Made by a program: the position numbers and the translations under genes. Under the pieces are notes generated by a model. That model did not search any database. It saw only the letters and a list, made by a program, of their open reading frames with translations, and had not been told where the DNA came from. 12,201 nt of DNA from a bacterium (GTDB lineage: Bacteria > RBG-13-66-14), in the NCBI GenBank assembly GCA_026398675.1, contig JAPLSK010000189.1, forward strand, positions 1 through 12,201, given 5' to 3'. Positions 1 through 4,404 of this stretch are shown here, one piece after another (within the stretch, counting starts at the first letter, position 1; each line of letters starts with the position of its first letter).

Positions 1-183
1 GATGGTCTGGGCCACGCGGTCGAAGATCAGCAACTGATCGGCGATGAAAAAGTAAAGGATCGGCGTCTGGAGTTCGTCGAGCGGCGGGCGTGGCACGACC
101 GGCTCCACGTCGTGAATGAATTCGTAACCGATGAACCCCACGGCGCCGCCCGTGAACCGCGAAACAGGAAGTGGCACTGCCAC
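1..183 (-). CDS. trpE: TrpE-like fragment (anthranilate synthase component I), lacks its N-terminal part, runs off the left edge
   Basis: On the minus strand, bases 1-156 encode the motif RFTGGAVGFIGYE, then a VEPVVP stretch, then ADQLLIFDRVAQTI. This matches the GGAVGYxGYD...LFDTLLVFDH region of TrpE, the chorismate-binding subunit that makes anthranilate for tryptophan synthesis. PabB is a close relative and cannot be fully excluded. TrpE normally has about 100-130 residues before this motif, including an FLLES/RYS(F)xG segment. Here the frame stays open back to a TGA at 372-370, but nothing upstream resembles that segment. I placed the start at GTG 183-181 because a GGAG lies 4 nt before it, at 191-188. 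TTG 357 and GTG 288 are alternatives. The conserved sequence begins next to a palindromic repeat (155-187), so the 5' end may have been lost or replaced. It may therefore be a pseudogene; the rest lies outside the window. Confidence 0.55.
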   Translation of the reverse strand, partial: MAVPLPVSRFTGGAVGFIGYEFIHDVEPVVPRPPLDELQTPILYFFIADQLLIFDRVAQTI

Positions 184-187
184 CCCG
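155..187. repeat. Palindromic direct repeat, copy A
   Basis: A 33-nt segment matches 246-278 at about 27 of 33 positions, including the identical stretch ACAGGAAGTGG. Its core at 171-183, GTGGCACTGCCAC, is an inverted repeat with 6-nt arms. It overlaps the point where TrpE homology starts on the minus strand. It is probably a small dispersed palindromic element. Confidence 0.5.
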
Positions 188-245
188 CTCCAGAAATTTA
201 CTGGGATACTCCGCGGCGCTGACCCCTCGAAGGGCGTCAATCGCA

Positions 246-278
246 AATCGCGAGACAGGAAGTGGTCCCACCACCCCG
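246..278. repeat. Palindromic direct repeat, copy B
   Basis: This is the second copy of the 155-187 repeat, 91 nt further on. Its core at 262-274, GTGGTCCCACCAC, keeps the inverted repeat although the fifth pair changed from C-G to T-A. This paired change suggests that the hairpin shape matters. It lies just upstream of the tRNA-Thr promoter. Confidence 0.5.
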
Positions 279-282
279 GGGG

Positions 283-312
283 TTGCACGGGCGCGAACGG
301 CTTTAGTATAAT
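283..312 (+). promoter_or_regulatory. Promoter for tRNA-Thr and the downstream cluster
   Basis: A perfect -10 hexamer TATAAT lies at 307-312. The element 18 nt upstream, TTGCAC (283-288), matches only the TTG of the -35 consensus. Transcription would start near 319, about 40 nt before the mature tRNA-Thr. A CCGGGG/CCCCGG hairpin (about 322-337) would then lie at the start of the RNA. The call rests on the exact -10 and its position before the first gene of the cluster. Confidence 0.6.
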
Positions 313-357
313 CTCCAGCCGCCGGGGACGACCCCGGGATACCGACGGATTTACCAA

Positions 358-433
358 GCCCTCGTAGCTCAGTCGGTAGAGCACCTGCATGGTAAGCAGG
401 TGGTCACCAGTTCAATTCTGGTCGAGGGCTCCA
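358..433 (+). tRNA. tRNA-Thr (anticodon GGT)
   Basis: This 76-nt cloverleaf has acceptor arms GCCCTCG (358-364) and CGAGGGC (423-429), discriminator T430 and an encoded CCA (431-433). The anticodon stem CCTGC/GCAGG (384-388/396-400) closes loop ATGGTAA, with anticodon GGT at 391-393. The T-arm contains the usual TTCAATT loop. It reads ACC and ACU threonine codons. A tRNA-Thr(GGT) at the head of the tuf/secE/nusG cluster is a familiar arrangement. Confidence 0.97.
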
Positions 434-485
434 TTTATGCACCGGCCGGGGCTCCGACCGGATGCAGCAACAGTCAGATACCGGC

Positions 486-647
486 ATGGTCTCGAATCGC
501 GACATCATCGCCCTTGCGTGCACCAAGTGCAAGCGGAAGAACTACACCCTGACGAAGAACAAGAAGACGCACCAGGGCAAGTTGGAGCTTACGAAGTACT
601 GCCCGTGGGACCGTGAACGGACGGTTCACCGCGAGGCCAAACCCTAG
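486..647 (+). CDS. rpmG: Large-subunit ribosomal protein bL33
   Basis: This small basic protein of the 50S subunit lies near the E site. The 53-residue product carries the L33 signatures IALACTKCKRKNY, TKNKK, LELTKYCPWD and RTVHRE. The first zinc knuckle is complete (CTKC). The second is CPWD, with Asp where zinc-binding L33 proteins have Cys. I chose ATG 486 because it gives the usual length of about 50-55 residues; in-frame ATG 462 would add eight residues, MQQQSDTG, that are not typical of the family. Neither start has a clear ribosome binding site. It sits between tRNA-Thr and tRNA-Trp, probably on the same transcript. A tuf gene, often found here, is missing. Confidence 0.93.
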   Translation: MVSNRDIIALACTKCKRKNYTLTKNKKTHQGKLELTKYCPWDRERTVHREAKP

Positions 648-743
648 CCCGCTCCGGGCCCCGCCGCGGACGGGTTCGACCGTTCGAGCGCCGGACCACC
701 GCGGTCGGTGCCGGTGTGTCCGATTGACGCCGTCACAGTAAAT

Positions 744-819
744 AGGCCAGTAGCTCTAATGGTAGAGCGGCGGACTCCAAATCCGCAAGTTGGGGGTTCG
801 AGTCCCTCCTGGCCTGCCA
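744..819 (+). tRNA. tRNA-Trp (anticodon CCA)
   Basis: This 76-nt cloverleaf has acceptor arms AGGCCAG (744-750) and CTGGCCT (809-815), discriminator G816 and an encoded CCA (817-819). The anticodon stem GCGGA/TCCGC (770-774/782-786) closes loop CTCCAAA, with anticodon CCA at 777-779. The T-loop is TTCGAGT. It decodes UGG. I see no separate promoter, and it is probably cut from the secE/nusG transcript. tRNA-Trp directly before secE is a common bacterial order. Confidence 0.97.
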
Positions 820-867
820 GTCCGTAGGCCGCCCACCGAGGCAGGCGTCCTCGCGCCTGAGAGAGAT

Positions 868-1059
868 ATGTTTGACAGGATAAAAAGGTTCGTCCGCGAG
901 ACGAGGGTCGAGCTCTCCAAGGTCACTTGGCCCACGCGGCGGGAAGTCGTCTCCTCCACCCTGATCATCATCGCCATGAGCGCCTTTCTGGCCGTGCTCA
1001 TCGGGGTGTTCGACTTTGGGATGTCCACGCTCATTGACTGGATTTTGAGCCAGCGATAA
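868..1059 (+). CDS. secE: Preprotein translocase subunit SecE
   Basis: SecE is the small clamp subunit of the SecYEG channel in the inner membrane. The 63-residue product has an amphipathic N-terminal helix with the family motif RVELSKVTWPTRREV (residues 13-27), including the conserved TWP. One membrane-spanning segment follows (about residues 31-50, TLIIIAMSAFLAVLIG...), then a short tail. This is the single-span minimal SecE found in most bacteria. I chose ATG 868 because the purine-rich AGAGAG lies just upstream; the longer in-frame start at 790 would begin inside tRNA-Trp. It lies 48 nt after tRNA-Trp and 5 nt before the nusG start. Confidence 0.96.
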   Translation: MFDRIKRFVRETRVELSKVTWPTRREVVSSTLIIIAMSAFLAVLIGVFDFGMSTLIDWILSQR

Positions 1060-1064
1060 ACGAT

Positions 1065-1650
1065 ATGACCGACGAACTCGAGAAACCGGTAGCTCTTCTG
1101 GTACGCGGTTTATGTGTACTCGGGCCACGAGAAAAAGGTGCTGGGCAACCTCCGCCGCAGGATCGAGCTCTCCGACATCCCCCACCTTTTCGGAGAGGTC
1201 GTGGTGCCCTCGGAGGACGTGCTCGTCCAGCGTTCCGGTCGCAGCGCGAAGACGACCCGCCCCTACTTCCCGGGCTACGTCATCTTCCAGATGGTCGGCC
1301 GGGACCACGATCTAGAAAAGGCCGACGACCGCAACTTCATCGAGGTGACCAACCTGGTCATCAGCACGCCGGGCGTACGGGGCTTCGTGGGCGGACGGCG
1401 CGACCCCGCCCCCCTGGATTCGGAAGAGGTGGCGCGCGTCCTTTGCACCGAGGAGTCGAAGACCGAGCGGATCAAGGACGTCCCATTCTCCAGGGGCGAC
1501 CAGGTGCGGATCACGGACGGCCCCTTCGCCAACTTCGACGGAATCGTCGAGGAGGTCATGGCGGACCGCCACAAGGTCCATGTCGCCGTCACGGTTTTCG
1601 GCCGGACGACCCAGATCGAGATAAATATCGGCCACCTTGTAAAGACGTAG
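1065..1650 (+). CDS. nusG: Transcription termination/antitermination factor NusG, apparent +1 frameshift near codon 9
   Basis: NusG binds the RNA polymerase clamp and affects pausing, Rho-dependent termination and coupling to ribosomes. The main frame (through TAG 1648-1650) encodes an NGN domain (WYAVYVYSGHEKKV..., PYFPGYVIFQM, TPGVRGFVGG) and a C-terminal KOW domain (FSRGDQVRITDGPFANFDG...). Oddly, WYAVYV (from 1099) lies just after an in-frame TAG at 1090-1092 with no ATG, GTG or TTG between. The only good start, ATG 1065, is in another frame and gives MTDELEKPV. Dropping one base between about 1089 and 1098 joins the two into a normal protein of about 194 residues. A GTG at 1114 would give 178 residues but cut the first beta-strand of NGN. 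Sequencing error, true mutation and programmed shift are all possible. Confidence 0.88.
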
Positions 1651-1680
1651 GCCTTCGGGCCGTTGAAATTCACGGGGGGT

Positions 1681-2154
1681 GTGTCTGGCATCCCTCAGCC
1701 GCCGGGGACATCCCCGACGGGTCTCCGGGACGGTGCCTCTCGTCTGGCGGTTATCAAGCTCCAGTGTCCCGCCGGCGCAGCCACTCCGGCGCCGCCGGTC
1801 GGACCGGCGTTGGGCCAGTACGGCATCAACATCGGCGAATTCTGCAAGGTCTTCAACTCCCAAACCGCCGATCAGGCCGGCCTGGTGATCCCCGCGTTGA
1901 TCACCATCTACGCCGATCGGAGCTTCACCTTCGAGCTCAAGACCCCCCCCGCGGCCGTTTTGATCAAAAAGTCCGTGAAGCTGGCCAAGGGCTCGGGCGA
2001 ACCGAACCGTGAGAAGGTCGGCATACTCACCGAGGCCCAGCTGCGCGAGATCGCCGAGATAAAAATGCCCGACACCAACTGCAACACCATCGAGGCCTGC
2101 ATGGAGATGGTGGCGGGCACGGCGCGGTCCATGGGTGTAACGATCGAGGGGTAA
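1681..2154 (+). CDS. rplK: Large-subunit ribosomal protein uL11
   Basis: L11 binds 23S rRNA at the GTPase-associated centre, at the base of the stalk. The conserved protein starts at AVIKLQCPAG and contains APPVGPALGQYGINIGEFCK, then ELKTPPAAVLIKK, GSGEPNREKVG, KMPDTNCNTIEACMEMVAGTARSMG and VTIEG. Its start is unclear. No ATG occurs in any frame between nusG and the conserved part. In-frame options are TTG 1663, GTG 1681 (used here, 157 residues) and CTG 1744, which would give MAVIKLQ. L11 usually has about 141 residues, so GTG 1681 adds a Pro/Gly/Ser-rich stretch not typical of the family. GTG 1733 in another frame would fit if one base were missing. No start has a well-spaced ribosome binding site. 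Confidence 0.9.
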   Translation: MSGIPQPPGTSPTGLRDGASRLAVIKLQCPAGAATPAPPVGPALGQYGINIGEFCKVFNSQTADQAGLVIPALITIYADRSFTFELKTPPAAVLIKKSVKLAKGSGEPNREKVGILTEAQLREIAEIKMPDTNCNTIEACMEMVAGTARSMGVTIEG

Positions 2155-2183
2155 TCCGCCGCGCCGCCCGGACCCGTAACAAC

Positions 2184-2211
2184 GATTCCGCGGACCCGAT
2201 CCTTCGGAATC
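2184..2211 (+). promoter_or_regulatory. Hairpin upstream of the rplA ribosome binding site
   Basis: Arms GATTCCG (2184-2190) and CGGAATC (2205-2211) pair perfectly. Inside them GGA (2192-2194) can pair with TCC (2200-2202), leaving an uneven internal loop. It ends 6 nt before the AGGAG of rplA (2218-2222). An interrupted helix here would suit control of rplA translation, perhaps by a ribosomal protein such as L1, but no L1-site consensus was recognised. Confidence 0.3.
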
Positions 2212-2227
2212 CGCTCGAGGAGATGGA

Positions 2228-2929
2228 ATGCCCATCGGCAAGAGGATGCGGGAGATGAGCCAGAGGGTTCCCGAGGAACCCGTTCTACTCAGGGACGCCC
2301 TGGCGCTGGTCAAGGAGATGGCGGTCGAGAAGTTCGACGCCACCTGCGACGTGGCGATCCGGTTGGGCGTTGACCCGCGCAAGGCCGAGGAGAATATCCG
2401 CGGCTCCTGCCCGGCCCCGGCCGGGTTGGGGCGCAAGGTCACGGTGTTGGCTTTCGTCGGCGGCGAGAAGCTGCAGGAGGCCAGGGACGCCGGCGCCGAT
2501 ATCATCGGCGACGAGGAAATCATCGAGAAAATCCAGAACGGTTGGACCGAGTTCGACAAAGTGGTGGCCACCCCGGATCAGATGAAATCCCTGGCCAAGC
2601 TGGGGCGGGTTCTGGGTCCGAAGAAGCTCATGCCTTCCCCCAAGGACGGCACGGTGAGCATCGCGATAGGCGAGGCCATCACTCTTTTAAAAACCGGCCA
2701 GATCAACTTCCGCGTGGACAAGGCCGGGATAGTGCACGCCCAGGTCGGCAAGGTCTCCTTCGACGTTGACTCACTTTTCCGCAACGCGATGAGCCTGTTG
2801 GAGACGCTCATCCGCCTGCGGCCGGCCTCGGTCAAGGGCCGGTACATCAAGAGCATCCACGTCTCGAGTACTATGGGTCCCAGCGTCAAGGTCGATCCGA
2901 AAATCAGCGTGGAGGATATCCGCGTTTGA
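2228..2929 (+). CDS. rplA: Large-subunit ribosomal protein uL1
   Basis: L1 forms the mobile stalk next to the E site that helps release deacylated tRNA; in many bacteria it also represses its own operon. The 233-residue length is normal. Recognisable parts are the LRDAL..VKEMAVEKFDATCDVAIRLGVDPRKAEENIRG N-terminal half, domain II (GRKVTVLAFVGGEK, AGADIIGDEEIIEKIQNGW, FDKVVATPDQM, LGRVLGPKKLMPSPKDGTV) and the end FRVDKAGIVHAQVGKVSF...SSTMGPSVKV. The loop usually reading LPHGTGK is APAGLGRK here, a mild departure. ATG 2228 has AGGAG 5 nt upstream. It follows rplK by 73 nt and ends 13 nt before rplJ. Confidence 0.97.
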   Translation: MPIGKRMREMSQRVPEEPVLLRDALALVKEMAVEKFDATCDVAIRLGVDPRKAEENIRGSCPAPAGLGRKVTVLAFVGGEKLQEARDAGADIIGDEEIIEKIQNGWTEFDKVVATPDQMKSLAKLGRVLGPKKLMPSPKDGTVSIAIGEAITLLKTGQINFRVDKAGIVHAQVGKVSFDVDSLFRNAMSLLETLIRLRPASVKGRYIKSIHVSSTMGPSVKVDPKISVEDIRV

Positions 2930-2942
2930 GCAAGGAGTGCAG

Positions 2943-3461
2943 GTGACCCGCGAGGAGAAGAGAACCGTCGTCGCCGAGCTTGTGGAGACCCTCTCCAAGA
3001 CCGACTGCGCCCTCTTCGTCAACATGATCGGCCAGACCGTGGCCGAGTCGACGGAGCTTCGGCGTCGCGTGCGCGGCAGCGACTCCCGTTTGCGACAGGT
3101 CAAGAACACACTGACCAGGTTAGCCCTGGGCTCGCTCGGACGCGAGGCGGCCCTGCCCCTTTTGGACGGGCCCACGGCATTGGCCACGACGACGCACCCC
3201 GTCGAGCTTTCCCGGGTGCTGGTCGGCTTCAACAAGGACTACGAGGACAAGCTGGAAATCCGTGGCGGCTGGCTTTTCGATAAAATGCTCGACTTCAAAA
3301 GCGTCGTGGAGCTGTCGAAGTGCCCGCCCCTGCCCGAGATGCGCGCCAAGACCCTGGGGCTCTTCTTGGCACCCATGGCGAGCTTCTTGAGCCTTTTGAA
3401 CCAGGTCCCCGCTTCGTTCGTGCGCGTGCTCGCGGCAAAGGCCGCCCAGGAAGAGCGCTAG
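2943..3461 (+). CDS. rplJ: Large-subunit ribosomal protein uL10
   Basis: L10 anchors L7/L12 dimers to 23S rRNA and forms the stalk base. The 172-residue product matches the family: TREEKRTVVAELVETL at the start, ESTELRRRVRGSDSRLRQVKNTLTRLAL in the RNA-binding globular part, and a long C-terminal helix (MASFLSLLNQVPASFVRVLAAKAA) that would hold L7/L12. I chose GTG 2943 because AAGGAG (2932-2937) ends 5 nt before it; in-frame GTG 2937 overlaps that site. The gap to rplA is only 13 nt, so the long leader that carries L10 feedback control in other bacteria cannot be present. rplA and rplJ are probably translated from one message. Confidence 0.95.
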   Translation: MTREEKRTVVAELVETLSKTDCALFVNMIGQTVAESTELRRRVRGSDSRLRQVKNTLTRLALGSLGREAALPLLDGPTALATTTHPVELSRVLVGFNKDYEDKLEIRGGWLFDKMLDFKSVVELSKCPPLPEMRAKTLGLFLAPMASFLSLLNQVPASFVRVLAAKAAQEER

Positions 3462-3534
3462 AGACGAAGTTAAGCCCCGGTTTATCGTGCCGGATGGTGA
3501 AAAACGCTTTTTTTAGTTTTGCGAAGGGAGAGAG

Positions 3535-3912
3535 ATGAAGAAAGAGGAAATCAAAGAGGCCCTGGGTAAGATGACCGTCGTCGAGCTCGCCGAAATGGTA
3601 AAGGAGCTCGAGGAGGAGTGGGGCGTATCCGCCGCCGCTCCCGTCGCCGTGGCTGCCGCTTCCGGCGCCGCAGCCGGCGCGGCCGACGCCGAGGAGGAGA
3701 AGACGGAGTTCAACGTCATCCTCGCCAGCTTCGGCGATAAGAAGATCCAGGTCATCAAGGAGATTCGGGCGATAACCGGTCTCGGTCTCCAAGCGGCCAA
3801 GGAGCTCGTAGAGGGCGTACCCTCGACCATCAAGGAGGGTATCGAGAAGGAAGAGGCCGTCAAGATCAAGGATCAGGTCGAGGGCGCCGGGGGCATCGTC
3901 GAGATCAAGTAA
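3535..3912 (+). CDS. rplL: Large-subunit ribosomal protein bL12 (L7/L12)
   Basis: L7/L12 is the multi-copy stalk protein that recruits and stimulates translational GTPases. The 125-residue product has the N-terminal dimerisation helices (residues 1-32), an Ala/Gly-rich hinge (about 33-52) and the C-terminal domain beginning EKTEFNVILASFGDKKIQVIK and continuing through ITGLGLQAAKELVEGVPSTIKEGI to GGIVEIK. ATG 3535 is preceded by GGGAG (3526-3530) 4 nt away. A 73-nt spacer separates it from rplJ; it contains a run of seven T (about 3508-3514), but I see no strong stem before it. An attenuator-like hairpin follows the gene. Confidence 0.98.
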   Translation: MKKEEIKEALGKMTVVELAEMVKELEEEWGVSAAAPVAVAAASGAAAGAADAEEEKTEFNVILASFGDKKIQVIKEIRAITGLGLQAAKELVEGVPSTIKEGIEKEEAVKIKDQVEGAGGIVEIK

Positions 3913-3925
3913 CGGTTTGAGGTCG

Positions 3926-3951
3926 GGCGCGTCCGGTTATCCGGGCGCGCC
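3926..3951 (+). terminator. Attenuator or terminator-like hairpin after rplL
   Basis: Arms GGCGCGTCCGG (3926-3936) and CCGGGCGCGCC (3941-3951) form an 11-bp stem with one T-G wobble and a TTAT loop, 14 nt after the rplL stop. No U-run follows directly; a T-rich stretch comes about 20 nt later (3970-3977). A partial terminator or RNA-processing site between rplL and rpoB is known in E. coli, and this hairpin is placed to do the same. Confidence 0.5.
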
Positions 3952-4032
3952 TTATGGCCGTTGTGCGCCTTATTTTTCTGCGCAACCTTTTATAAAACCC
4001 TTACTTATCATTTCAGGCACGGATAATGCAAA

Positions 4033-4057
4033 AAATCTGGTCAAGCGGACCAGATTT
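4033..4057. promoter_or_regulatory. Perfect inverted repeat, candidate operator for rpoBC
   Basis: Arms AAATCTGGTC (4033-4042) and GACCAGATTT (4048-4057) are exact reverse complements around a 5-nt centre. The repeat covers the -35 and nearly the whole spacer of the promoter ending at 4066, so a bound dimeric regulator would block or reshape polymerase binding. The TGGTC/GACCA half-sites loosely recall GntR-family operators, but the regulator cannot be named. In read-through RNA it could also fold as a hairpin, though no U-run follows. Confidence 0.55.
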
Positions 4058-4066
4058 GTGTATAAT
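4038..4066 (+). promoter_or_regulatory. Candidate internal promoter for rpoBC
   Basis: A perfect -10 TATAAT lies at 4061-4066. With a 17-nt spacer the -35 is TGGTCA (4038-4043), which agrees with TTGACA at four of six positions. Transcription would begin near 4073, leaving a leader of about 330 nt before rpoB. The AT-rich stretch at 3990-4036 upstream fits a promoter region; a weaker -10-like GATAAT occurs at 4022-4027. Confidence 0.55.
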
Positions 4067-4404
4067 ACACCGCTCGTGCGGAAGGCCGACTCCGGCGCGG
4101 CTCGCGAGACGGGGTGACGCCCCCGGCGCAAATACGGCTGAAAGTATTCCGGCGGCCGAAGGCGTGACTGCACCCAAAGGAAAAACGGGCCGGTTGTGAT
4201 TTATGCGTAACGGGGGATGGCCGGCGAGCCATACCACCGCTTTTAAGTAAAATCCATCGGGCGAAATAAATCCTGCCGGGCTCCGGGAGCCGCATCCGGG
4301 GCTTGGGGTTTACGTTTACCTTCCGCGCGCCTTCCCACAGGTCCATTCAGTCCGCGACCCTCACGCGTGCTCCACCAACGGTAAAAAACAGCTTGGGAGA
4401 GCCC
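4067..4404 (+). other. Long leader upstream of rpoB, no gene recognised
   Basis: This stretch of about 338 nt holds no convincing reading frame. Small hairpins are visible, for example GGCTC/GAGCC around CGG at about 4279-4291 and GGGG/CCCC at about 4110-4124. I compared it by eye with TPP, cobalamin, fluoride, c-di-GMP, glutamine and guanidine riboswitch signatures and found no match. The rpoB ribosome binding site is GGGAG at 4395-4399. It may be a regulatory leader or plain untranslated sequence. Confidence 0.45.

Noticed and set aside
724..745. TTGACG as a -35 for tRNA-Trp
   Set aside because: A -10 at proper distance would fall at the tRNA start, and no TATAAT-like hexamer is there.
733..1308. 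Minus-strand frame of 191 codons over tRNA-Trp, secE and nusG
   Set aside because: It overlaps a tRNA and two conserved genes. The ARRDSNPQLADLESAAL stretch is the reverse reading of tRNA-Trp, a common false annotation.
1065..2012. A 315-residue open frame covering nusG and part of rplK
   Set aside because: Beyond its first codons, which likely belong to NusG, it is Arg/Gly/Pro-rich sequence in a shadow frame of two well-recognised genes.
3508..3514. Run of T before rplL as an intrinsic terminator
   Set aside because: Only a weak stem lies before it, and the run is followed directly by the rplL ribosome binding site.
4020..4042. CGGATAATGC resembling part of a TPP riboswitch
   Set aside because: The CTGAGA partner and the remaining conserved blocks are absent; it is better explained as part of the AT-rich promoter zone.
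4195..4260. Possible fluoride-riboswitch-like GATGG...GCC...CCGC pattern
   Set aside because: The downstream CTGATGRCTCCTAC-type element is missing and the spacing does not fit.
4041..4346. Small frames on both strands in the rplL-rpoB spacer (also 3917-4117)
   Set aside because: There are no recognisable motifs or ribosome binding sites, and they overlap the promoter and hairpins.
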